A stretch of 64,000 nt of DNA. Origin: Leptodontidium sp. MPI-SDFR-AT-0119 (taxonomy: Eukaryota > Ascomycota > Leotiomycetes > Helotiales > Leptodontidiaceae). Location of the stretch: contig JAHLEZ010000052.1 of assembly GCA_020726505.1 (NCBI GenBank), forward strand, positions 1 to 64,000. Reading direction: 5' to 3'. Made by a program: the position numbers and the translations under genes. Of the stretch, positions 33,485 to 45,700 are shown piece by piece. How positions within the stretch are numbered: position 1 is the first letter of the stretch; each line of letters begins with the position of its first letter. The notes under the pieces are model-generated. The model did not search any database. It was not told the DNA's origin and saw nothing but the letters and a program-made list of their open reading frames with translations.

Positions 33485-35580
33485 GTATCCGAGGGGCTGC
33501 TGTCAGGATTACACCTATCCCGAGTCGGAATAATAATTGTTTCAAAGGAACACTAAAAGTCCGGCGCATTATTAATATATAAACAACCTTTAATTCCTAT
33601 TTAAAATCATTAATTCTATTATTACTATTATACTAGAAGATATTCCATCAACCGCCGTCGCTTACACATTTTAGTGGGACAGGGGTTCTGACAAATCAGA
33701 GAGCCGCATTCCGGGGTTGGATACAGTTCATTCTACTCTATTTTACAGCGCCGTGATACCTATCAAAACAAGGACCATCTTTATAGAGGTGTACGTTACA
33801 CTGTTTATAACTAAAATAAACGTATCTCCTCTTTATAGAGCTCTGAATATTCGCTAAAACCTCCCTCAACGGTGTGCGCTGAGGTCGTATTTTAGGCCCC
33901 TTCCCTTGCCCGCATCTCTCCCCCTAACAGGCTCTACAGTTGCCCCTCCAAGTCATTCGCAATCTCTGATGGCGCTCTACCGGTACAAGGGATTCCTCGA
34001 TATTCCCCTTAGAATAGTGCCTCTTCCTTGTACCTAGGGCAGGCCCAGCCGAGTGTAACAATGCCCGCATGTTTCTTTCCGGAATTTGACTTGCGAAGTC
34101 CACTTATCGCTGTCGTCAACGTTCTAGTGGTCTTTAAGATTGGCGTGTATCGATATCAAGTAAGAATTGACTAAAACCGTTTAAAAAATCCAGTTCCAAA
34201 GAGCTTGCTAGCCCCCTCTTCTAATTGGCCTATCCCCTAAGTTGTAGGCTTTAAGTTGATCACTAACATCCACGGCATTTATGAATTGGTTATAAAGCCA
34301 ACCAAAGAATGGTTCATTTAAACCCTTAACGTTCTCTTCTCTAAACTATACTCTGGCGACAGCTGCGTTTAACGAAGTTTTACTTGGTTTGTGACGTGGG
34401 GTACTGACAGTCCCGGATCCATCGCTGCAATTCAGCATAAAGAGAGTAGGGGCGTTATCGTTCCAGAGAGCCTAAGCAACGCTGTTATCTGTGTTACAAG
34501 CTATAAAGAGAGCGTTGTAAGGTATCCGGGTCTCTGACTTCTTCGCATTTGCTTGCAAAGTCAAGAGCCTTTAGACGATGCCGGCATCCCGTCTTGCTGT
34601 ACCGATAGCTCCAAAACCAAGCTCCCAGAGATACATTATTAGCTTATTCGACACGAATAAGTTGTCTAACAAAACAATATATCTTGCCGAAGGTAAACGA
34701 CACAAAAGATGTGGCAGGACAGCCTAAGTGCGATTCCCACTAAGTCCAGTAACCTCTATTGGTTTTTGGACCACCAAGTGCAGTTGGAGCTCGCACGCCC
34801 TCCGGTCCATTTGCCCCCTAAAAATGCCAGGTCCAGTATAAAAAGTAACCCAATTGGGCTACTGCCCATACCTTGTAACCTATCGGTATAGACTTTGAAG
34901 GGACAGTTGTCGTCTCAAATGCTCTTTCAGCAAAGCGTTGCATACACTCGTCCACAGCAAAGTTCCAGCCCAGTTTCCAGAGATCAAGGGATACCTTTTG
35001 AACGTGGGAATTAAGTGGTTCTAGCCTTTGAAATGACCTCAACTTCGTACCCTCTGGTAGGGGGGCACAAAGACAGAACCTCCGGTGTAGAATCTCAAAG
35101 CGATTCCGTGACATATATTTGCGGGCGGCATGTTGCGGTCCGTCCTCATCCGTAGACCAATGCTCCTCGATTTGATTCTCTACATGTAGGCCTATGTAAA
35201 TCAATATCCCCAAGTAAACCTTGATCTCCGGAAGTGTAGTGTCGTACTAGCCATTAACACGAGAATAGGGTTAGAGCTCTTTAGGTTCCTTAACATTAAG
35301 ATTTGTAAAATCCACAATCTGTTGAAGTATTTCGTCCGTAAAAAACAGTAAGAATATTGCAAAAGGATCGGTGGAATTAATAGAAAGAGGTAGGCGTATT
35401 TAAGGTTGAAAGTCGGGACAGGGAAAAGGAGTAAATGGCCCGGAACCCTCTTTCATGGCTGAAGCTTTTGGCCGAAATGTTCCATCAAGGATAGGATCTG
35501 GTTACATACCCTCAGCCATCTTATTTGTGATGATTTGAGTGAGAATTGCTCTTGTTTTGGCACTTTACAAATAGAATTAA
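33485..35580 (-). mobile_element. piggyBac-like transposon copy 2, minus strand
   Basis: The least decayed piggyBac copy. Reading on the minus strand from a MAEG start at 35516: NSTDPFAIFLLFFTDEIL, LGILIYIGLHVENQIEEHW, KYMSRNRFEILHRRF, then NFAVDECMQRFAERAFETTT (first Asp) and VPSKSIPIGYKVWAVAQLGYF. The second Asp region is VLLDNLFVSNKL, then LGFGAIGTARRDAG and SKTSLNAAVARV. A C-terminal Cys-rich domain lies near 33850-33750 (NCRAC, then YKQCNVHLYKDGPCFDRYH). At least five in-frame stops. A TTAA at 35577-35580 may mark the N-terminal end; the other end is unclear but near 33485. Confidence 0.87.
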
Positions 35581-36206
35581 GGGGTTGTTGTTGTCCCGTT
35601 GCGAGGGGCAACACCCCCCTGTCTTACCCCCGCGCTAAAATGTGCCTATGGCGGTTGATAGGATAGTAGCTGATCTTACGGATTTAAGGACTCGCTGACT
35701 AAATATTATATTATTAAAAAGTCACGGGAATAAATTTTATCTTATAAAATTACCGAATTACCCTGCTAAGATCCGGTTACTAAAAGACGTCGATACAAAT
35801 GATCCGCTATCGCTTTTTATTATATATTTTACCTGGGAAATTATAAATTAAATAATAAAAAAATAATAATTATATTTAAAATACAAAAGATTATTTTAAT
35901 TTATATACTTGACTTTTCCTTTAATATTTTACTACTTTTAAAGAGTTTTATACTTATTTTATTATACGAATTTATACAACTTATAATATATAACACGAGA
36001 TCTTCGATTATTAATTAAATAAAAGGTTTCTCGCTTATTACGATATTATATATATATCGAGAAACAAGTTTTAAGAGTTATATATACGTGCGAGGCTAGC
36101 CGAAAGTGAAGCTTTTAAGCTATACGAACGAGTGAATATATAATATCTAATACCGAGTATAAATTTAACTAACTTTTAATAAGTAAATAAGTTATTAAAG
36201 TACATC
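35581..36206. other. RIPped AT-rich stretch without a gene
   Basis: A short GC-rich piece at 35585-35665 with GTTGC-GAGG-GCAAC, able to form a small hairpin, is followed by strongly AT-rich DNA. Nothing recognisable. Confidence 0.55.
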
Positions 36207-36780
36207 TAAGATGTTACGACCTAGGATCGTACCTCTATATAGTCGAATAGCTGAATTAGCCTCTAACTAATTCATGTACCCTTTTGGGTCCGCTGGCCTA
36301 GTGGTAAAGTTATTTAATTACTTGGTATGTAGGCATTCGAACCCCTGTCGTCACAAATAAATTAATTAATATAGTTACTACCTTTTGAATTTAGTTAGAC
36401 TAGTAAAGAAATGCAGCTGAAATTCGGTTACTGTCTGAGTCTTTCGTATTATATAGTATTACGCTTACGCTAAAAAAAGCGCGGGTATAATTTAATAATA
36501 CTAAGTAAGTTAGCGAGGCTATAAAGAATTATAAAGAATTATATAAGTTAAAGAAACCTTAGCAGTCACTTAATAAACGTAATAATAGCGCTTACTAATT
36601 TTAGAGACAAACTAATCTAAAGGTAGAGTAATATTACGACTTAAGATTATACCCTTATATAGTCGAATAATTAAATTAGCCTCTAACTAATTCATATACC
36701 CTTTTAGGTCCGCTAGCCCGGTAATAAAGCTATTCAACTACTTAGTGTACAAGCATTCGAACCCTTATCGTCACATAGGA
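36207..36780 (+). mobile_element. TRIM-like element with tRNA-like module in its LTRs
   Basis: Two 144-bp direct repeats, 36212-36355 and 36632-36775, each TGTTACGAC-like (second copy TATTACGAC) to GTCACA, enclose 276 bp without coding potential. Flanks TAAGA (36207-36211) and TAGGA (36776-36780) fit a 5-bp target duplication with one G to A change. Each LTR carries TGGCCTAGTGG, a good Pol III A-box, and ATTCGAACCC about 40 bp later, a near-perfect B-box. Size and structure fit a terminal-repeat retrotransposon in miniature. No recognisable primer site. Confidence 0.7.
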
Positions 36781-36794
36781 TATAAACCTTTCGG

Positions 36795-38055
36795 TGTATA
36801 TTCCCGGACGAGATATTATTATGAATAAATGTATTATCCGGTACAAGGGACATATTAAAGAAGCTACTACGATACTAAACAAGCTAATCCTTATAAGCTT
36901 TAAAGTATAATTAATTGCTTGTCTTAGATTTATCTTATATTAGAATTAGTATATTCTTAGAGCTAGAAATAGCTTTGTAGATACTCTTATACTTGTGGCA
37001 CTTAGTAGTACAAAGAAATTTAATAAAAGAAGAAACAAGACCTAAGCCGTGGTTTTGAAGCTTTTATAGCGATTATTAAAGCCTTTAACAAGTTACGGAT
37101 ATTATTACTTTTTAGACAACTTCTTTATATTAACTAACTTCGTCGCTTACGCAAGAACCCTCGGATTTAGTATTACTAGTATATATAAAACTAACTCCGG
37201 AATTATTAAAGAACTCCTTAATTTAAAGAAGTTAAATAAGAACGATATTATTCCTTAAGAATCGCTTTATACTTACTTTATAATAAACAACAAAACACTA
37301 AAAATTAACTAGAAGAACTAGGCTTTTATATTATTTATAATATTAGTCTTATTAGCTGAAAATATTATTAAGCGTAATAGAAAGCGCCTTAAGGAAACCA
37401 ACTTAAAAGCAAAAACCTCGCGAGTTATATTCGACGAAAAAGAAGTTATTAAGAAGTTGAAAATACTAATCATCGCTAACTAGTATAATTATAAGATAAG
37501 AGTTATAACTGAAAAGAATTACCTAATCGCTTAAAAGCCTTATTTATGTGAAATACGTAAGGGCGGTTATTAAGCTATTAAATATTAGATATTCCGGCTT
37601 ATCTTTTATGAATTGCTATTTATTAGCCGAGCATTTTAAAGTGAAGAAACCACGCAAATTGTCCTTTTATAATTAATAAGAATTTAAGAGAGTACTCGTT
37701 AATAGTTTATTTATAAAATCAGAAGCTACTCCTTATCGCAATTTAAAAAAAAGAGTTTTTATCGTAAGTTAAAAAGCCGATTCTAGACCTTTATACACTT
37801 ACTAACGTGTGAAGATAGTTAAGAGAGGCTAGTGTATTACGTGTAAAAGAGAGAAATTTAGAAACCGGCCGTAGAAAAGAGTTGTATTAAGAGAAATCGC
37901 TATAAATAAGGGTCGTTCTTTAAAAGGTAATCTTAACTAGTATAACTGCAAATACTGCGATATATATCTTTGTAAAATTAGGCTCCGTTCTATAGAATTT
38001 TATAAAAATTAATAAATATCTACACTTTTCCTCTGAAATATAACTTTCTCATTAG
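36795..38055 (+). mobile_element. piggyBac-like transposon copy 3, N-terminally truncated
   Basis: Plus-strand reading through stops starts at the first catalytic region (IIRYKGHIKEATTILNK). It continues with SYGYYYFLDNFFI and YARTLGFSITS, then NSGIIKELLNLKKL, LAENIIKRNRKRLKETNLKAKTSRV, EKEVIKKLKILIIAN, and the Cys-rich end YNCKYCDIYLCKI. The N-terminal third is absent; the TRIM-like element sits just upstream. Heavily RIPped. Confidence 0.82.
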
Positions 38056-39002
38056 TTAGAATTAGCCGAGGCGTGGTGCAGATCTAGGCAGTTTAATCCT
38101 GACAGTAGCCCCTCGGATAGCCCCTCGCTATCCCAGTCGGGAAATTGGCAAAGCTTAAGGTCATTTATTTATGTCTACAGCTGACCGATTTCATTGTATA
38201 GATTCCACTACTCATATGAATCAAAGGAGGAGGGAAAGGTTAGGGTTACTCACTGTTGCCTTTAGACAACTTAGATTATAAGGTGGAGGGCGGAGGAGCG
38301 TGGGACTGCGCTTAGTGTGTGAAAAATTTGTGTAATCCTAGTAATACTAAGCCATATTAATAGTATAGTTCACTAATAAAGGGGTAAAGGATCGGTTAGG
38401 GAAAGTTTTATGTTTAAGGAGTTAGTAATTAGTTGGGATATTGTGCTGAGAAGTAGTTCTCTCTATAGCTCTATTACCGCCGAAGTGATTTTGCCTTGCG
38501 ACTATTTATATACGCCTCCTCGTATACGTTATGATTTAACAACGCAACTTAGTATTACTCCTAGCCTACTAATCCCTTTCACTCTCCGAGCGTTATTGTG
38601 CAATGTATACAGCGCCTAGAAGCAGTCACACCGAGGCTTAGATAGTAACTAGAGATTTACGTAAATCTTTAGTAAGACATAATAGTTTAACTTATAAATT
38701 AAATAAAACTTAGAAAATAATAAATAATATACCAAGCTTTTATCAGTTAGATAGGTGGCCTCTTTAAAGTTAACTTCTCGAATTTTTTTTAATGTAATAA
38801 ATAGGCTTGTTCCGACTAAAGAAAATACTTCCAAGACGCCCCGAAGGATACACTCAAGGACTTATACTAATATAAAGTTCTATATAATCTAGATAAGAAC
38901 AACTTTAGTAGCTGATACTATCGATTTTTCATTAAGCTACTTGGTTTTTATATAAAATCTCTTTAAGAAGTGGTATAAGGACAGACTAATCCCTTAAGTA
39001 TA
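38056..39002. other. Non-coding stretch between transposons
   Basis: 38080-38130 shares TATCCGAGGGGCTRCTGTCA, inverted, with 33488-33507 near piggyBac copy 2. The rest is mixed then AT-rich, with no recognisable gene. Confidence 0.55.
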
Positions 39003-39314
39003 TTATATGTTACGGCTGGCAAGAGGTTAATACGGCGAGTAGACTCTAGCTTTGTATTTGGGCCTAATACTACGCTTAGAATCGAGAAGAAAAGACAAGG
39101 AGAAAAGGAGAGCTCTCTATAAGAGGGAGCTCGAGTATAAATATATAAAAGACCCTTCTAATAAGGCCTAGCGTAGTCGAACGCTATTTACATAAATATA
39201 TCATAGGCTCGCTACTTAGTCTTCCCTATTAGGGTTAGCGCCGTCGCATAGCCAGCGATGCTACGAGCCCGTGTCGGTTAGAATACGAGGCGCATCGTAG
39301 GTCGTAATATTATA
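39003..39314. repeat. Solo LTR, 302 bp
   Basis: TGTTACGGCTG... GTCGTAATA (39008-39309), where the last CA has become TA. This gives inverted ends TGTTACG/CGTAAYA, with TTATA on both sides (39003-39007 and 39310-39314). An AATATATAAAA box lies inside at about 39138. No internal region remains. Confidence 0.75.
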
Positions 39315-39579
39315 TACATATTAGTCTAAAAATAAAAGAACTTCCTGAGACCGCTAGATATTTATTAAAAGACCTAAAAGAGTAAAAGATCGCTAATAAA
39401 ATTACAAAAGAAAGTTGCGATTAGGTTAGACGAATTCTTTGGCTAGTAAAATTAAGTATAGCGCTATTAATGATTTTTTTAGAGTATGCCCGGATGTTAT
39501 AAGGCAATAGAGTTTAATTAAGCGATTAGACTATAAAAGTATTAAGTTGGTTCCGGTCGTTGGCAATAATAGCAATTGA

Positions 39580-40460
39580 CTAAATAAGCCCACCCCCTTA
39601 TTCTGATCACCCTCCTATTCCGATTACCCCGTAATTTTACTACTACCTGTAAATAACACTTACTTATTCTAGAACGCTTTAATTTTTATATAATCTTCTA
39701 TAATATTAAAATCTCTTGCTAAATCTGAATTAATAGCTATAATTTCCTGATCTCTAGCTGTAATTTAAGCTTTTTAAATAGCTTAAATATCTGTAAACTT
39801 AGAATTTAAATTAATTTAAGCCTTCCGCTTTTTCCATAGCTTTAATTAATTTAACTTAGCTTTTAATTGCTATATTTTTATTTATGCTTAGCTAAGAGCG
39901 AAATCCTTTTAATCGAAAGCTTTAATAGCATTTTTGAAAAGTAATCGTCGTGCTAAAAAAGTTATTATATAATAATTTAAATAAAGTATTAAGCTGCAAC
40001 TTGAATTCTTTATTAGCTTTTAGCGTAAACTAAATAATTAATAATTCCTTTATTTCTTTAATAGCTGAAAAGTCTTTAGAAACACTAATTTCTAGCTCTT
40101 AATTGCTATTCTCTAATAATAATCGGCTTATTAGTAGTTTTGCTATTCTTACTAGCTAGAGACCGGTAGCTCTTTAGCTAGCTCTGATATTTATACTCGT
40201 TAAATTCTTTTGCCGTGCTTTATAATAATATATCAAGGAGTCACGCTTGCCGATTAAAGTAAAATTAGTTATTAATATTAATAAATTAAAGTGTTTTTGG
40301 TAAGCTACTTTAAGAAGAGAGAAAATTAATAAATCTAAAGGCCATAAGACATGTGACGTATATATAAGTAAAAATAACAGAAATGTATTATATTTTAAGC
40401 ACTTTTATATAAATTCCGTAGTCTCATAACTTTTATAGCCGTTTAGGACTAATAATCGAG
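39580..40460 (-). mobile_element. pogo/Fot1-like transposon copy 2, truncated
   Basis: Shares sequence with 16073-17913. The outer end at about 39583 has GCCCACCCCC and inward CCC-rich subterminal repeats. On the minus strand, about 40450-40340 reads LLVLNGYKSYETTEFI and TSHVLWPLDLLIFSLLK. The 5' half of the transposase is missing; it is cut at about 40460 by the LTR-like repeat that follows. Confidence 0.8.
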
Positions 40461-40467
40461 GTTATTA

Positions 40468-40740
40468 TGTTAGATTTGACTTCGGTAACTCGTGCCGATT
40501 CTACGCTGGAGAACAGCCGAAGTAATCTCCACTGCTTACGCGGCTCGGAAATTACTCTCGTATTCGATTACGTAGTTATTAAAGCTTCTAGAGAAGCTAT
40601 TATTGTATATATAACTACCGAAGAGCCCTTATGGCTCTTCTCTCAAGCAAGCAATCTACTTTGTCTCTAATCACGTGTTCGACTACTGCGCTTCCTCTCT
40701 TCTGATTGGCTCACTTATTCTCACAAAACTACGGACTTTA
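40468..40740 (+). repeat. LTR-like repeat, copy A (unfilled)
   Basis: Begins TGTTAGATTTGAC. It is closely similar, in inverted orientation, to 56885-57343. This copy lacks the MITE inserted in the other. The 40467-40670 open frame inside it is not a gene I recognise. Probably an LTR; its 3' border is not clear. Confidence 0.7.
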
Positions 40741-41793
40741 TACCTTTCCCGATACACGAAGCGCGATTATAATTTACTCTAACTATCTAACGAATAATAA
40801 TACTATCGACTAAGCTACGCGTATTATAACTCACGACCTTTTTAACCTACTTAGAATTAACTTTCTAAAGCTAATAAGAATTAAAACAATTATATAACCT
40901 ACGAAATTCGAGACTATATTAGCTAAATAGTACCACGACCACGAGCCACTACCTCACACCTAATCTAATCTATTAAAGTTCATTAGTATATACTCTATAT
41001 TAAAAATAATATTAATTATTTACGCTCGCCCTTAACTTAATCCTACTAATAATAACGATAACAACCGCCTAACACTCCAAATCGTATTTAATAACATCGA
41101 GTATTTATAAAAAAAACCTGATCTTATATAAAAAAAACACACTAAGTTTTTTCCCTATATCTCGAGACGAGTAGCTTAGCGACTAGATAATTAATTAGGA
41201 TTTCACAGACTCGGGTTTCTTATACTTCACCCCGGAACCTGTTACTAGTAAGCATATCGGTTGCGGCGGATACGTTGGGGGATTTTCAAGCTTGACGTGG
41301 AAGTAGGATAATAATAAAGGCTGGACTTTATTCTCGAGGGTGGAGGTATAATGAGTGATTAGATACTGCTTATTTACTTAGCGATGAGCAACTAAGTAGC
41401 TTTTGCCAAATAAATGTATTTCGTGATATTAAGACAGCTTTAATTTTTCTTTTAACCTTCTTACCGGTAAGTATCTCAATTGTAATAAATGTAATAGAGT
41501 AGAGGGGACGTTAAGCTTAGTATAAAAGGTGAAATGAAGAATAAAAAGCCAACCCGATATTATTCTACGAAAAATAAAAAAGTTTTTAGTAAATTAAATA
41601 AAATTAATTTAGGAGTTTTTTAGGGGTATAAAACTTTAAGTTTTTCTTATACTTTTTTAAAACCCCTCTTTTTTAATTAATAGTAAGGTTATTATTATTT
41701 TTTTAAATTATAAGGAATATAATAAGGGAAGAATATATACGCTTTTAATACATATATATATAAAGTAAAATAAAAATTAAGAAGAAGCTTAAA

Positions 41794-41835
<42 letters not shown>

Positions 41836-42728
41836 ATTTAATTTAATTTAATTTAATTTAATTTAATTTAATTTAATTTAATTTAATTTAATTTAATTTA
41901 ATTTAATTTAATTTATTTCCTTTTTTCCTTTCTTTCCTTTCTTTTTTTTCCTTTCCTTTCCTTTCCTTTCATTTCCTTTCCTTTCCTTTCTTATTTCCTT
42001 TCCTTTCCTTTCCTTTCTTTCTTTCCTTTCCTTTCCTTTCCTTTCCTTTCCTTTCCTTTCCTTTCATTTCCTTTCCTTTCCTTCCTTTCCTTTCTTTAAT
42101 TTTTTCTTAATTTTGCCTTTTTTCCTTCCTTTTTCTTTCTTTCCCTTCCTTTCTTTAATTTATTTAATTCTTTTTTTTTTTACTTCTTTTTGTTTATTTT
42201 TTTTATAAAATTATTTATTAATAAGTAAGTTATTTTTTTAATATAAAATACATCTTAAAATACTTACTTAAGTCTTGTTAAAAAAAAGAACCTTTAAGCC
42301 GTAAGTAGCGTAAATTTTTTAGCGCGACTTAAAGTAAGTATTTTACCTTTATAAGCTTTTTAAAAAGCCAGATGTTAATTATAATAAGTAATTTTTGATT
42401 ACGTTATTAAAGTGTTTAAGGTGTTAAGATGTTAGTTTATTAGTTTATTAGCTTCTTAAACTTACTAGCTTCCTAACTTTTAATCTCGGAAAGCTCGTCT
42501 AAGTGTAATCGTAAGTGCAAAAGGTGGCTCGGAAATCGTTGAATTTTTTTACGTAAATCGATTTCATACTTATTTCTTAATAACTTTATAACTACGCTAG
42601 CAATTACACATCTGACTAAGCCATTTGAAAGATATAATCGAAACTGATATTTTTCACTTCTTTTTGGTGCTCTGGCCTTAATATTCGGCTCGATGCACGA
42701 TTCTAAAGAAAAAGCTTGATTTAAGGTT
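40741..42728. other. AT-rich stretch with long pyrimidine satellites
   Basis: No gene. Main contents: a TA run at 41807-41830, AATTT pentamers at 41835-41918, and CCTTT/CTTTC pentamers at about 41920-42110 with poly-T interruptions. 42500-42728 resembles 46800-47000 in direct orientation. Confidence 0.7.
41832..42110 (+). repeat. AATTT and CCTTT pentanucleotide satellites
   Basis: About 17 AATTT units are followed without a break by about 35 CCTTT-type units with occasional ATTTC variants. The second block is a nearly pure pyrimidine strand. Confidence 0.93.
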
Positions 42729-45700
42729 TACAGTCGGACCGCTTCAAACACGGTAAAAATTTAAATGTGATATTAGAAAACATCTATTTAACCTAAATTG
42801 TGCGCCTAGATACTAGCATCATAAAGACCCACTTTTTGTCCCGATCGGGCTAGTCCTCGAATTTAGGTACTTATAAATGTAGGGTCTTGGCACCGCCAAA
42901 ATATTTGAGATTTTTTATTTTTATAAATATATATATTATAAATTTTATAGTAAATATTTTACAATTATTTTTGTTTATAAAATCGTTATTAATACGAATA
43001 CAGCTTTTGATAAAAAAAAAAGTCCAGATATATTAGCTGGATCCACTTTATTTAATAAATATATTATTTTGAAATAATAAAAAAGTTAAATATATTAATA
43101 ATTAAATATATGTCTTATATAAATATAAAATAAATACAATTAATAATAGTATTAAATACTTGTTTGATTTAAGTGTAGTACTACTTAATAATTAGCGTAT
43201 TTAATATTATACTACGATCAAAGAGATTAAATTAGAAGACGATTCTACGGAATCAGAAAAAGGGATTACCACTCTTTATAAAGCACTTTTATAACAGCTG
43301 AGCTAGCTACCGCGCTAGCAAATAAGTACAAAATCCAACCAATCAAGCCAATTCGTCCACTTCTTATCTACCCTCTAGAATTATATCGAATTCCTTCATT
43401 ATAGTCTCTAAAATCGTTCTATGACCGCTTTGTTTTTTAACACACCAAGCGGCTTACTTAACGCTAAGCCCTTTGCAGTAAGCGTCTATAAAGCGAGAAG
43501 CTCTATTACAATACCTCCGTAGCGTATCAAGAGGGCAAGAATCAAGAGCTTTAAAACAAGCTTCTCTAGCCTAAATGAGATAAATTAATTAGTTAATAAG
43601 TTAATAAGATAAAAGAGAGTTATATTATAAACATACCTCTAGAAACGTCTCTTTCCAAACCTGACGATAGAGATTCTTACAATAGGCCCAATACATCTCA
43701 ATCGGGTTTAACTCACAGTGAAATTTCGGTAGAAATAAGCACTTATGGCCTCTAACCAATAAGATCTCTTCAAGCGCTGACTTTTGCTCAAAGAAATCCT
43801 TGTAATTAGCTAGAATTCTTGCTAAACAACAGGTAGTAGGCTTTTTAAGAGGCCAAGAAAGAATTTGATTACAACTCTTCTTAGCCTCACCAGAGCACTT
43901 AGCAACTAGGCATTTTTTACCTATTATAATTAATATATTATCTTATAATAGAATTGACTTACTAGTTAGTAAACAGCCTCTTTCTACTAGAATCTGTTTA
44001 ATCCCCTTTAGGACTAGTTTTATAATAGTCTTTTTCACCCGTTTTTTATTAAGGTGGCCTTCAATTACCACCTTAATAGTCTCTTCAATAGTATAATTCA
44101 ACTCTTGAATTGTACCAACTAATCCACGAGCTCGCTTAGCCTCGCTAATATCAGGAGGAAAGGTTATATTCTAAAGAATTATATTAGTTATTTCTTAAAA
44201 AGGAAGGTATAACTGACCTTTTGAGGCAAAGGAGCTCCACCTTCACTCAAATTCATCGTAAAAGCGTTTAAAGCGCCGTCTCCCTTACTAGCGTGAGCAC
44301 TTAATTAGTCGAATATGAAAACAGCTACTTTATTCGGGTGCTTTTCTTCGAATATATCAATAGCTCGTTTGACTTAATTAAGGAGTTAATTTGTGTCCCA
44401 ATAAGGCGTCTTTTGTAGACCTCCGGGATAAATGATTTACCGAGCGTCTTTCTGACCAATCACAAGCCTCCCTTCAAGACTTATAAAGTCAGAACAGTAG
44501 ATTAAGCCTCCTTTGCTTTTAGAAGGCATTTTTTGTTAATTTTCGTCTAACCAGATTCGTTTAGAGTACTCTTTAGCGTGAAAACAGCTCTCGTCGTGAT
44601 AGTAGATAACGTGCTCTTTCTCTCCAAAGGGTAAGTCAGGTGTGACAGGTTGTAATACTCCATTAGCGTCTTCTTCGTAGTTTGTCGTAAGTGATTAGTA
44701 AAGAGCCATTTTTAGTAGAAATTCCTTTTAAATTAGTTAGTTAATACTTCTTAAATAAGAAGGTATAACTAACCGTTTGACGATAATCAATTACGTCGGC
44801 TCTTTCGTAGCCGTCAACATAGACCCCCCTTTTTCTCTTTAGTAGCATAGAATCCAAGGCGATTTAGCCACTTATAAGTAGCTGTTTTACCGAGAGGTTT
44901 CCATTCTTTCGGCTTTTTTCCAAAGGCTTTACGTATACCAGTAGTATTTCCTAAAAGAGATTTCTTACTCTTTTTAGCTAAAGCGAGTAAGCGAGGCATG
45001 ATTTCCAAATTAAGAGCGTGTCGAAAGCGTTTAGGAGTAACTGTGGCGAGTTTTTGAGCTAATAACCAAGCTCGACAAGCTCGGAAAACGTCCTCATTGT
45101 CTAAATAAGACCGATTTTTGCGTTTTCCTCCTCTAGTCTCTATTAGTAACGATCCGTACGCTCAATAATAAAGAAACGAGGCTCTGATTTTGCGGGCAAG
45201 AGTTTTTCCGTCGGCGATAAGGTAATTACTTTGAGCTACAAGTAAAGAAGCCTCAATTCGACCTCTACAAGGACTCTTTTTTAAGAGATTTTAGACGTAT
45301 TGTTAAATAAGCGAGTATTCAAAGCGTAACCGAGGTAATAAGAGAATTCGCTTGTCATTGACTTGTTTCTTAATTGAGTCTAGTACCTCTCTATAAGTTC
45401 TTGGCGCTAAAGAAGCTTCAGAAGAGGTATTAATAGCGTCGCCAATTAGAGAGTCTAATAATAGCTCACGTCGTCCGCTGTCGATAAATTCTATGTCGTT
45501 TAAATCGTCTAACTCAATTAAGTTATCTTCTGCCGCTAGTTCTCTTTCTATAAATAGATCAAACTCTTCGTCTTCTAATTCGTCAATATCTTCGAATATA
45601 TCTTCTTCTTTCTCAATAAGAGGCTTTAGCGTAAAGAAAGAGTTAATACTCTATTGAGTTATTGATTGAATAACTAAAGGTGTTTTAAACCTCTTAGCTT

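Noticed and set aside
36290..36352. Possible functional tRNA gene
   Set aside because: A-box and B-box spacing fits, but I cannot form proper acceptor and T stems, and the sequence is repeated at both ends of a TRIM-like unit.
41832..42110. Telomere or subtelomere repeat
   Set aside because: Units are AATTT and CCTTT, not the fungal TTAGGG repeat.
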